Below, piece by piece: positions 1-5,639 of a DNA stretch of 8,792 bases (position 1 is the stretch's first letter; each line of letters begins with the position of its first letter). Made by a program: the position numbers and the translations under genes. Location: positions 695 through 9,486 of the forward strand of contig DFBW01000261.1 of assembly GCA_002366775.1 (NCBI GenBank), in the 5' to 3' direction. The DNA is from Roseovarius sp. UBA3070 (GTDB taxonomy: Bacteria > Pseudomonadota > Alphaproteobacteria > Rhodobacterales > Rhodobacteraceae). The notes under the pieces were generated by a model that ran no database searches, was not told the origin of the DNA, and saw nothing but the letters and a program-made list of their open reading frames with translations.

Positions 1-975
1 ACATGCATAAAATGCATCCTCATTCACGTTCATCTGGCCAAAGGCATCAACCATCCGGCCATACAGCCAGCCGCAAAAGGCCCGGCTTCGCCCCAGCTGG
101 TTTTCATAGATCCGGCTTTGGCTTTCGTGCACGCCCATCGACACGCCGCGCCCCAAAGGCGTCAGCCGGTAGGCGGGATTGATGTTTTGCTCATAACAGG
201 CATGGCCGGTTTCATGGATCGTGGAATAGATACAGTTAAACGGGTCCTCCGCGCTGGTGCGTGTGGTGATGCGCACATCATCCCCCGACCCGGATGAAAA
301 CGGATGCACTGCCAGGTCCAGACGCCCACGGGTCAGATCATAGCCAAACACCTGCGCCAGTTCATGTGCCAGCTGCAATTGCGCCGCCTCATCAAACTGG
401 CCTTCAATGGCAGGGCGTTCAGGATGCGCCAATGCCCGCGCGCGCAGATCTACCAGACCGGGGCGCATCGCGCTGAATATCGCTTCGATCTCAGCCGCGG
501 TGGTTTGCGGCTCATAGTCCTCCAGCAGCGCATCATAGATGTCACCCCCATCCGCCAGTGCTGCGCCTTCCTGACGCTTGAGGTTCACAACCTCCTCAAG
601 CACTGGCACGAAGCTGGCAAAATCGTCCTTGCCACGCGCCTCGGCCCAGATGCCCTGTGATCGGCTGGTCAGACGGGCCAAGGCCTCGACCAGATCACCG
701 GGCACCCGGCTGAGCCGGTCATAGCTGCGCCGGATGTGACGCAGCTGTGCTTTGCCTGCCTCGTCCGGGGCGTCGCCCTGTGCCAGCCAATCGCCCACAC
801 GCGGGTCCGTGCCGCGCGCATGCAAGACCGCCTGCAACGCGCCGATTTCCTCGGCCCGCTGATCGCCAGCACCGCGTGGCATCATCGTTTCCTGATCCCA
901 CCCAAGGCGGCCCGCCACCTGCCCCAAAGCTTCGGTCTGGCGTTGGAACGCCATCAATTTCTCAAACGCTGTCAT
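1..975 (-). CDS. Carboxypeptidase Taq family (M32) metallopeptidase, N-terminal 325 residues
   Basis: Partial gene: the start is in the window and the C-terminal part lies beyond base 1. M32 enzymes are cytoplasmic zinc carboxypeptidases that remove C-terminal residues from peptides. I translated the frame by hand from ATG 975-973 and it stays open for 325 codons. It shows an HETGH zinc motif (His254, Glu255 as catalytic base, His258) and then MGVHESQSR, whose Glu284 is the usual third zinc ligand. The N-terminus reads MTAFEKLMAFQRQTEALG, typical of the family. Family members are usually about 490-500 residues, so roughly a third is missing. A GGGGGTGAG stretch just before the ATG, covering the ctaA stop codon, serves as ribosome-binding site. 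The start is only 5 bp after ctaA, so the two genes are probably co-transcribed. The functional link to heme synthesis is unclear; this looks like general peptide turnover. Confidence 0.93.
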   Translation of the reverse strand, partial: MTAFEKLMAFQRQTEALGQVAGRLGWDQETMMPRGAGDQRAEEIGALQAVLHARGTDPRVGDWLAQGDAPDEAGKAQLRHIRRSYDRLSRVPGDLVEALARLTSRSQGIWAEARGKDDFASFVPVLEEVVNLKRQEGAALADGGDIYDALLEDYEPQTTAAEIEAIFSAMRPGLVDLRARALAHPERPAIEGQFDEAAQLQLAHELAQVFGYDLTRGRLDLAVHPFSSGSGDDVRITTRTSAEDPFNCIYSTIHETGHACYEQNINPAYRLTPLGRGVSMGVHESQSRIYENQLGRSRAFCGWLYGRMVDAFGQMNVNEDAFYAC

Positions 976-980
976 GACGC

Positions 981-2120
981 TCACCCCCGGATAGATTGCG
1001 CTTGCGGATAAAGGCTCAGGAACCGTGCGCGCAGGATCAGACCCCAGACAACAACCGCCAGCAACTGGTGCACAATCGCCACCTGCCAGGGGGCGCCGTA
1101 AATCACGGTCATGATCCCCAACACGGCCTGCGCCAGCACTGCAACAAAGGCCGCTGTAAACGCCCTACGCGTCACACCATGAGCCGATCTGCGCCCCCGC
1201 AGCCACACGACCACACCAAAGGCCAACAACAGATAGCCGGTGATCCGGTGGATGAATTGCACCAGACCGGGGTTTTCAAAGAAATTCCGCCACGCAGGCT
1301 CAAGCAGCATCATATCGGGCGGGAAAAACCCTCCACCCATCATCGGCCAATCCGTATAGCTGCGCCCGGCGTCAATGCCAGCCACCAACGCGCCGATAAG
1401 GATCTGCAAAAATGCAAAATGCAGCCACCCGGTGCTGAGCCCAAACAGCTTGCTCTCTTTGCCACGCCGCGCCTGCATCAATGCGCGGTCTTCACGGCCC
1501 AGCATCAGGATGTACCAGCCGATGAACCCAAGGATCACAAAGGCCAGCCCCAGATGCACCGCTAACCGATAGCTGGCGACATCCAGCATCGAGCCTTTGA
1601 GACCCGAGCTGACCATCCACCAGCCCACAGCGCCCTGTGCGCCACCAAGTGCACCCAGCAACAGCAATCGCCCCGTCCAGCCTGTCGGAATATTCCTGGC
1701 GGCCAGAAACCCAAAGAACCCGATCGCCCAGACCAGGCCAATCACCCGGCCCAGTTGGCGATGGCCCCATTCCCACCAATAAATCGATTTGAAATCAGCC
1801 AGTTCCATCCACTCATTCTGAATTTGAAACTCTGGGATGGCCTGATATTTGGCGAACTCTGCCTGCCAATCAGCGGCGTTCATCGGCGGCAAGGCCCCGG
1901 TCAGTGGCTTCCATTCAGTGATGCTCAGCCCGCTGTCGGTCAGCCGGGTTAACCCGCCCACCACGATCATCACAACGACCAGCGCAAATAACACCATCAG
2001 CCACGCGCGAATGCCCCGGCGCGCGCCACCACGCCCCTGATCAATCATACCGCCCTGCGGTTCGGGCGTGCGGGGGCCAGCCTCGCCAACCTCTTCAAAG
2101 ATGCTGCGTTTCGCGCTCAT
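981..2120 (-). CDS. ctaA: Heme A synthase, COX15/CtaA family
   Basis: Integral membrane monooxygenase that oxidises the C8 methyl of heme O to a formyl group, giving heme A for aa3-type cytochrome oxidase. The protein is 379 residues from ATG 2120, the usual length. A hydrophilic N-terminus of about 37 residues is followed by about eight membrane helices. The four expected heme-ligand histidines are visible: His120 in EWGHRQLGR, His189 in AVHLGLA, His291 in FIHRITGYLL and His351 in IVHQLLA. The conserved LTDSGLSITEWKP loop follows helix 1. I see no cysteine pair of the Bacillus CtaA kind, so this is the COX15-like proteobacterial type. The frame runs open upstream to 2243, but GAGAGG six bases before 2120 and the MSAKRSIFEE start favour the shorter protein. 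It lies 52 bp after trmJ and 5 bp before the peptidase gene. Cytochrome oxidase subunit genes are not in this window. Confidence 0.95.
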   Translation of the reverse strand: MSAKRSIFEEVGEAGPRTPEPQGGMIDQGRGGARRGIRAWLMVLFALVVVMIVVGGLTRLTDSGLSITEWKPLTGALPPMNAADWQAEFAKYQAIPEFQIQNEWMELADFKSIYWWEWGHRQLGRVIGLVWAIGFFGFLAARNIPTGWTGRLLLLGALGGAQGAVGWWMVSSGLKGSMLDVASYRLAVHLGLAFVILGFIGWYILMLGREDRALMQARRGKESKLFGLSTGWLHFAFLQILIGALVAGIDAGRSYTDWPMMGGGFFPPDMMLLEPAWRNFFENPGLVQFIHRITGYLLLAFGVVVWLRGRRSAHGVTRRAFTAAFVAVLAQAVLGIMTVIYGAPWQVAIVHQLLAVVVWGLILRARFLSLYPQAQSIRG

Positions 2121-2126
2121 CTGAAA

Positions 2127-2132
2127 CCTCTC
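2127..2132 (-). promoter_or_regulatory. Ribosome-binding site that sets the ctaA start
   Basis: On the minus strand this reads GAGAGG and ends 6 bases before ATG 2120-2118. The upstream part of the open frame (2121-2243) overlaps the end of trmJ and encodes Cys-rich residues unlike the family, so the downstream ATG is preferred. Confidence 0.7.
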
Positions 2133-2172
2133 AATTTGTCCGGGCCAAGGGTAATGCCCCGCCCTGCCCGCT

Positions 2173-2922
2173 TCAACCTTTGCCGCGTTCTTTCCAACGC
2201 ACCATTTGCCGCATGATCCCGTGCAACATCTGCACGTCGGCACGCGTCAGCGCCATACGGCTCCACATATTGCGCAGGTTGATCTTCATGCCCTCGGCCT
2301 TGGGATGCGGAAAAAAGAAACCGGCCTCCTCCAGGCGCTCTTCGTAATGCGCACTCAGCGCCTCGATTTCCTGATGCCCGGCCCAATCGGTCTTGATCAT
2401 TTCCATGCGCTGTGCGGCAATGTGGCCCTTGGCACGTTGCCATTCATAGCCCATCAACAACACAGATTGCGCCAGATTAAGCGAGGCAAACTCAGGATTC
2501 ACCGGAACATTGATAATCGCATTAGCCCGCGCAATATCGTCATTCTCCAGACCAGCACGCTCAGGCCCAAACAGAACAGCAACCTGCTCACCGGCTGCAA
2601 TCTTCTCGGCGGCCAGTGCCATGGCGCCTTCTGGTGAAAATATCGGCTTGGTCAATCCTCGCGCCCTCGCCGTGGTGGCAAAGACAAAACTGCACCCCTC
2701 CAACGCCGCCGCTGTGCCATCACACAGCCGGGCTTCGTCCAACAGCCGCCCGGCACCGCTGGCCATTGCGACAGCCCGCTCACTGGGCCAACCGTCACGC
2801 GGATTGACCACACGCATCCGGTCCAGCCCGAAATTCCACATTGCGCGCGCGGCGGCCCCGATGTTCTCTCCCATCTGCGGGCGCACCAGTACAAAGGCGG
2901 GTTGTTGTTGATCTGTTGGCAT
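2173..2922 (-). CDS. trmJ: tRNA (cytidine/uridine-32 2'-O) methyltransferase, TrmJ family (SPOUT)
   Basis: SAM-dependent 2'-O-ribose methyltransferase of the SPOUT class, predicted to modify position 32 in the anticodon loop of some tRNAs. The protein is 249 residues from ATG 2922. The three SpoU motifs are in order: ENIGAAARAMWNFGL (residues 19-33, with Asn20 and Arg26), VLFGPERAGLEND (116-128) and NPEFASLNLAQSV (142-154), the last two forming the knotted SAM site. The C-terminal extension of about 80 residues, rich in charge and helix, matches TrmJ rather than the shorter TrmL. The frame is open up to 3030, but those extra codons translate the promoter region, and GGAGGGGTGAG stands directly before ATG 2922. 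It is first in a run with ctaA and the M32 peptidase, and divergent from the ThiE-like gene. The exact tRNA target is inferred from the family. Confidence 0.93.
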   Translation of the reverse strand: MPTDQQQPAFVLVRPQMGENIGAAARAMWNFGLDRMRVVNPRDGWPSERAVAMASGAGRLLDEARLCDGTAAALEGCSFVFATTARARGLTKPIFSPEGAMALAAEKIAAGEQVAVLFGPERAGLENDDIARANAIINVPVNPEFASLNLAQSVLLMGYEWQRAKGHIAAQRMEMIKTDWAGHQEIEALSAHYEERLEEAGFFFPHPKAEGMKINLRNMWSRMALTRADVQMLHGIMRQMVRWKERGKG

Positions 2923-2926
2923 CTCA

Positions 2927-2933
2927 CCCCTCC
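2927..2933 (-). promoter_or_regulatory. Strong ribosome-binding site that sets the trmJ start
   Basis: GGAGGGG on the minus strand; its GGAG core is 7 bases before ATG 2922-2920. It decides the start against the longer open frame that begins at 3030. Confidence 0.8.
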
Positions 2934-2964
2934 AAGGCTGCCTTGCCTGATAGTCCAGCCGCGC

Positions 2965-2993
2965 AGTATAGAAAACCCCACCCCCGGCTTCAT
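2965..2993 (-). promoter_or_regulatory. Possible trmJ-ctaA-peptidase promoter
   Basis: A TATACT -10-like hexamer (2965-2970, minus strand) matches TATAAT at five of six bases and would give a leader of about 36 nt. The best-spaced -35 (2988-2993, ATGAAG, 17 bp spacer) is poor, with three of six matches, so either the promoter needs an activator or only the -10 is meaningful. It lies inside the upstream extension of the trmJ frame, another reason to use the shorter start. Confidence 0.35.
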
Positions 2994-3029
2994 CTTTCCA
3001 AAAATACTTAATCACCCGGCCCAGCCGCA

Positions 3030-3058
3030 TGGACCGGCACAGATTTAGGCGCTATAGC
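3030..3058 (+). promoter_or_regulatory. Possible promoter of the ThiE-like gene, with a palindrome over the -10
   Basis: TGGACC (3030-3035) and TATAGC (3053-3058) are 17 bp apart, each matching the sigma-70 consensus at four of six bases. Transcription would start near 3065, leaving a leader of about 26 nt with GGAG (3078-3081) nine bases before the ATG. The -10 lies within a perfect 10-bp palindrome CGCTATAGCG (3050-3059), which could be an operator or chance. Confidence 0.35.
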
Positions 3059-3090
3059 GGCGCAAACAACAAATACCGGAGCGCCCGCAG

Positions 3091-3711
3091 ATGGCCGAAA
3101 CCGAGCAGCCACAAATCTATCTCATCACTCCGCCCGAATTCGAGCTGAGCCAATACCCCGCACAGCTTGCCGGTGTTTTGGATGCCCATGATGTGGCCTG
3201 TGTACGCCTGACGCTGTCGTCGTCGGATGAAGATCGCATTGCGCGGGCCGCGGATGCCTGCCGCGAAGTGACCCATGAGCGCGACGTGGCGCTGGTGATC
3301 GACACACATCTGGCCATGGTTGAGCGATTGGGCCTTGACGGTGTGCACCTGACGGACGGCGCCCGCACCGTGCGCTATGCCCGCAAAGAACTGGGCGCGG
3401 ATGCCATCATCGGCGCTTTTTGCGCCGCCTCTCAGCACGAGGGTATGTCCGCTGGCGAATCCGGCGCCGATTACATTTCCTTCGGGCCGGTCGGCACAAG
3501 CGCATTGGGCGATGGCAGCCAGGCCGAGGCTGACCTGTTTGACTGGTGGTCCAAGATGATCGAAATTCCGGTGGTCGCCGAGGGCGCATTGACACCAGAG
3601 CTGATCCGCACTTTGGCCCCGATGACTGACTTTTTTGGTATTGGCGATGAAATCTGGCAAGCCGATGATCCCATCGCCGCGCTGAGCACACTCATTGCCG
3701 CCATGGATTAA
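3091..3711 (+). CDS. ThiE/TenI-like TIM-barrel protein (thiamine phosphate synthase family), divergent
   Basis: A 206-residue protein with the overall pattern of thiamine phosphate synthase (ThiE) or TenI: an opening strand IYLITPPEF, GLDGVHLTDG (81-90), IIGAF (106-110), GADYISFGPVGTS (125-137), PVVAEGA (160-166) and FFGIGDEIW (181-189). ThiE joins the pyrimidine and thiazole units of thiamine. Several ThiE signatures are absent: the Q-x-R-x-K strand is VRLTLSS (38-44), the Asn-Asp pair is IDT (70-72), the GxS strand is GAF, the TK segment after FGP is GTSALGDG, and the AIGGI strand is AEGAL. A true ThiE activity is therefore doubtful. No other thi gene is in the window. It stands alone on the plus strand, GGAG (3078-3081) serves as ribosome-binding site, and its TAA overlaps the olsA stop codon. 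The fold is fairly sure; the function is unknown. Confidence 0.8.
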   Translation: MAETEQPQIYLITPPEFELSQYPAQLAGVLDAHDVACVRLTLSSSDEDRIARAADACREVTHERDVALVIDTHLAMVERLGLDGVHLTDGARTVRYARKELGADAIIGAFCAASQHEGMSAGESGADYISFGPVGTSALGDGSQAEADLFDWWSKMIEIPVVAEGALTPELIRTLAPMTDFFGIGDEIWQADDPIAALSTLIAAMD

Positions 3712-4544
3712 GCGCCAATCTGGCGCTCCTGAGGCATGCCTGCCCGCACTGCCGCCTCCAGATGTGCTGCCAACTCCTTGCGATTGGAGAAGTCAGATAC
3801 TTTGACGGGCGGGTGATACACCAGCCGCACAGACCCTTGGCGCGTCGCTGCCAGCGTTTGCAACAGATGTGGCCCAAATTCCATATCCCCCCACCAGCCG
3901 TAAAACCGGGCGTCCTGACCAGAAGGTGCGTGGTATATTAGGGTGACGGGCTGCACATACATCGTATCGCGCAGGTTTTCGCTAAGGAACGCCTGAAAGA
4001 GCGTTGTTTTAAAGGGCAAAACTCTTAACCCATCGGTCGATGTACCTTCGGGGAAAAACAGCAATTTATGCCCCGCCTTCAGCCGCTCTTCAAACAATTG
4101 CGTATGCGCTTTGGCCTGCTTTGGATCGCGCGCAATAAACACTGTGCCTGTGATCCGCGCCAACAGGCCAATTCCCGGCCATTTTGCCACTTCCGCCTTG
4201 GACACAAAATAGATGCGTTTATGTGCATTCAGCGTAAAAATATCCAACCAAGACGTGTGGTTAGAGACCACAGCTCCGCTATGATTCATTGGCTGCCCCT
4301 GCACCTCTCGGCGCATTTGCAACACCCAGAATGCCATGCGGCAAACCCATTGCGTGATATAGGGCGTCCAAGGCCGATGTGCTCCATATAGCGGCACTTC
4401 GATCAACCGAAGTATCGCGGTCAACAAAACACCTGAAAACAGGATCACGCTCAAAATCAAGCCCCGCACGACCACGCGCAGCCATCCCATCAACGAGATG
4501 CGAACATGCTCGGGCTCTTGCTCTGGGTGCCAGGTGAAGCTCAC
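3708..4544 (-). CDS. olsA: Lyso-ornithine lipid O-acyltransferase (1-acylglycerol-3-phosphate acyltransferase family)
   Basis: Membrane-bound PlsC-family acyltransferase. After OlsB it would esterify the 3-hydroxyl of lyso-ornithine lipid using acyl-ACP; some OlsA proteins also act on lysophosphatidic acid. The protein is 278 residues. One hydrophobic segment lies at about 21-45. Motif I is NHTSWLD (His96-X4-Asp101, the catalytic pair), motif II lies around IARDPKQ (137-143), motif III is FFPEGTSTDG (163-172), and motif IV is VQPVTL (197-202). The start is GTG 4544, whose GTGA overlaps the olsB stop, with AAAGGGA upstream in the olsB end, so the pair is translationally coupled. The OlsA assignment rests mainly on adjacency to olsB; by motifs alone it could be a general PlsC. 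The gene ends convergently with the ThiE-like gene, sharing TTAA. Confidence 0.88.
   Translation of the reverse strand: MSFTWHPEQEPEHVRISLMGWLRVVVRGLILSVILFSGVLLTAILRLIEVPLYGAHRPWTPYITQWVCRMAFWVLQMRREVQGQPMNHSGAVVSNHTSWLDIFTLNAHKRIYFVSKAEVAKWPGIGLLARITGTVFIARDPKQAKAHTQLFEERLKAGHKLLFFPEGTSTDGLRVLPFKTTLFQAFLSENLRDTMYVQPVTLIYHAPSGQDARFYGWWGDMEFGPHLLQTLAATRQGSVRLVYHPPVKVSDFSNRKELAAHLEAAVRAGMPQERQIGA
3711..3727. terminator. Short perfect hairpin at the convergent ThiE-like/olsA junction
   Basis: AGCGCCA (3711-3717) and TGGCGCT (3721-3727) form a perfect 7-bp stem with a 3-base loop ATC. It begins on the last base of the ThiE-like stop codon and uses the last codons of olsA. No run of T follows on either strand, so it is not a classic intrinsic terminator. 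It may stall or protect both transcript ends. Confidence 0.4.
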
Positions 4545-5308
4545 CTTGTAATCCCTTTGGAATAAATGTTTTTCCTGTTTTCCCGCATCTGTTCAGTGTC
4601 CATCACCAGGCATATATCCGTCGTGTTAAACCGGTGATCAACATACGCCCCGTCGCCCACATGCCCGCCCAAACGCAGGTACGCTTTGATCAGTGAAGGC
4701 ACTTGCAGCATCGCCGCGCGGCGGTCCAGATCAGCCTCAGCCACCAAATCCATGGATTGATAATGCCCGTTTCGTGCCCGTGGTCTCAGGTTTTTGGGGG
4801 CCAGATGCCGATGATGCAACAATGACAAAGGCTGTGCCAGCGCAGCGGCATCCGTGCCATGAAAACTGGCCGCCCCAAACAGGATTTCTATTTTATGATC
4901 AGCTATATACATGGCTAAGCTGTTCCAAAGGTGATGCATGGCCATGCCACCTCGATACTGCGCATCCAGACACGAGCGCCCCAATTCCAACAGTCGACGC
5001 CCCGAGGATTTAAGCATGCTCAAATCATATTCATCTTCAGAATAAAACTGCCCTGCCATCGCCGCCTGATCATCACGCAACAGCCGGTAAACACCGACCA
5101 CCTCACCCGGCGCCGCATCACATTGCAAAATCAGGTGATCAAAACAGGCATCAAACTGATCTGTTTCAAGGCCCGCATCGTGGTCAACCAGCGGCCCGTC
5201 ACCGCCCAATTCCTGCACGAAAACGCGGTAGCGCAATCGCTGAGCTGCTTCCAATTCTTCCTGTGTTTGCGCAAGCTTAACATGAAACTGCGGCGCGGGT
5301 TTACTCAT
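4541..5308 (-). CDS. olsB: Ornithine-acyl-ACP N-acyltransferase (OlsB, GNAT-like)
   Basis: Catalyses the first step of ornithine lipid synthesis: transfer of a 3-hydroxyacyl chain from ACP to the alpha-amino group of ornithine. The protein is 255 residues from ATG 5308. Family marks are LRYRVFVQELGG (25-36), VVGVYRLLR (70-78), FYSEDEYD (88-95), LELGRSCLDAQYRGG (107-121), AASFHGTD (146-153) and the C-terminal DICLVMD (231-237). The frame extends to a GTG at 5359, but the added residues are unlike the family and a likely promoter (5338-5366) overlaps them, so ATG 5308 is used although its ribosome-binding site is weak. The stop overlaps the olsA start by four bases. No Pho box was seen upstream, but a palindrome and a CtrA-like site are. 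The main alternative is the related glutamine-lipid enzyme GlsB; tight pairing with olsA favours OlsB. Confidence 0.9.
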   Translation of the reverse strand: MSKPAPQFHVKLAQTQEELEAAQRLRYRVFVQELGGDGPLVDHDAGLETDQFDACFDHLILQCDAAPGEVVGVYRLLRDDQAAMAGQFYSEDEYDLSMLKSSGRRLLELGRSCLDAQYRGGMAMHHLWNSLAMYIADHKIEILFGAASFHGTDAAALAQPLSLLHHRHLAPKNLRPRARNGHYQSMDLVAEADLDRRAAMLQVPSLIKAYLRLGGHVGDGAYVDHRFNTTDICLVMDTEQMRENRKNIYSKGITR

Positions 5309-5337
5309 GAGGGGTCCAGCCTTGCCATACTGCCGCG

Positions 5338-5366
5338 GTTTTAAGTGCTCAGGCCCCACTTGGCAA
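5338..5366 (-). promoter_or_regulatory. Predicted olsB-olsA promoter
   Basis: On the minus strand TTGCCA (5361-5366, five of six to TTGACA) and TAAAAC (5338-5343, four of six to TATAAT) are 17 bp apart. Transcription would begin near 5331, about 22 nt before the olsB ATG. The -35 sits inside the inverted repeat at 5359-5377. Confidence 0.45.
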
Positions 5367-5377
5367 TGATCGCCAAG
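5359..5377. promoter_or_regulatory. Inverted repeat over the olsB -35 region, operator candidate
   Basis: CTTGGC (5359-5364) and GCCAAG (5372-5377) are perfect inverted arms around AATGATC. The spacing suits a dimeric helix-turn-helix regulator and the position over the -35 suits repression. As RNA it would be a 6-bp hairpin 50 bp after the DUF3553 gene, with no T run, so a terminator role is less likely. Confidence 0.4.
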
Positions 5378-5390
5378 CTGCGCATCCCGC

Positions 5391-5431
5391 CCCTCTTTAC
5401 GAGTGTTAATCTTCTGCTAACCTTCTTTACG
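5391..5431 (+). repeat. Pair of 11-bp near-identical direct repeats flanking the CtrA-like site
   Basis: CCCTCTTTACG (5391-5401) and CCTTCTTTACG (5421-5431) differ at one base and lie exactly 30 bp apart, close to three helical turns. The second copy contains the DUF3553 stop codon. The role is unknown; it may be chance. Confidence 0.4.
5405..5421. promoter_or_regulatory. CtrA-box-like site between olsB and the DUF3553 gene
   Basis: Read on the plus strand this is TTAA (5406-5409), seven bases, then CTAAC (5417-5421), eight of nine matches to the full CtrA box TTAA-N7-TTAAC. On the minus strand it is TTAG-N7-TTAAC, also eight of nine, because the site is almost palindromic. It lies about 97 bp upstream of the olsB ATG and just past the end of the DUF3553 gene. 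It is a motif match only. Confidence 0.4.
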
Positions 5432-5609
5432 GATGATGAACCATAACCAAGGCAATGCGGGAGCCATCAATCACCACCTTGCCTGCATCAGGAAAGTTAA
5501 CAGTGATTTTACCATTGGCATTCGATTGCACCTGACCAACGCCCCAATCTGGCTGACTGGGATGTGCCACCAGCATGCCGGGCTCCAGCAAGGCGTTCAG
5601 GTCGTACAT
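5427..5609 (-). CDS. Small DUF3553 domain protein
   Basis: A 60-residue soluble protein that I recognise as the DUF3553 type, with the core PSQPDWGVGQVQSN (17-30) followed by KITVNFPDAGKVVIDG (34-49). The alternating strand pattern suggests a small beta-barrel, SH3- or tudor-like, resembling the CarD/UvrD-C-terminal style of fold; this is inference. No catalytic residues, signal peptide or membrane segment are visible. The start ATG 5609 keeps the MYDLNALLEPG N-terminus; an internal ATG at 5576 has a better ribosome-binding site (GGAG, six bases upstream) and would give 49 residues. It is divergent from chpT with 30 bp between starts, so each promoter must lie partly in the other gene or in that gap. 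The function is unknown. Confidence 0.82.
   Translation of the reverse strand: MYDLNALLEPGMLVAHPSQPDWGVGQVQSNANGKITVNFPDAGKVVIDGSRIALVMVHHP
5497..5512 (+). promoter_or_regulatory. Second CtrA-box-like site, inside the DUF3553 gene and upstream of chpT
   Basis: TTAA (5497-5500), seven bases, then TTTAC (5508-5512): eight of nine matches to TTAA-N7-TTAAC. It lies 128-143 bp before the chpT start. The bases are also constrained by the conserved DUF3553 codons for KITVNF, which lowers the weight of the match. Confidence 0.3.
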
Positions 5610-5639
5610 AAATCTAATCCGTGAAAGGAAACGCGGGAC

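Noticed and set aside
996..1565. A 189-codon open frame on the plus strand
   Set aside because: It lies wholly antisense to ctaA, whose histidine ligands and helices are clear. The translation is Gln/His/Pro-rich, as GC-rich antisense frames usually are.
2121..2243. Longer ctaA start at 2243
   Set aside because: It would overlap trmJ by 71 bp and add a Cys-rich stretch unlike heme A synthases. A ribosome-binding site precedes 2120.
2923..3030. Longer trmJ start at 3030
   Set aside because: It would translate the likely promoter and adds residues absent from the family. A strong ribosome-binding site precedes 2922.
3052..3660. A 202-codon open frame on the minus strand
   Set aside because: It is antisense to the ThiE-like gene, has no recognisable motif, and runs through the divergent promoter region.
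5309..5359. GTG start for olsB at 5359
   Set aside because: It lies upstream of the predicted transcription start and adds 17 residues unlike the family. ATG 5308 gives the usual length, although its ribosome-binding site is weak, so some doubt remains.
5309..5426. Pho box upstream of olsB, expected if phosphate-controlled
   Set aside because: No CTGTCAT-like direct repeats were visible between olsB and the DUF3553 gene.
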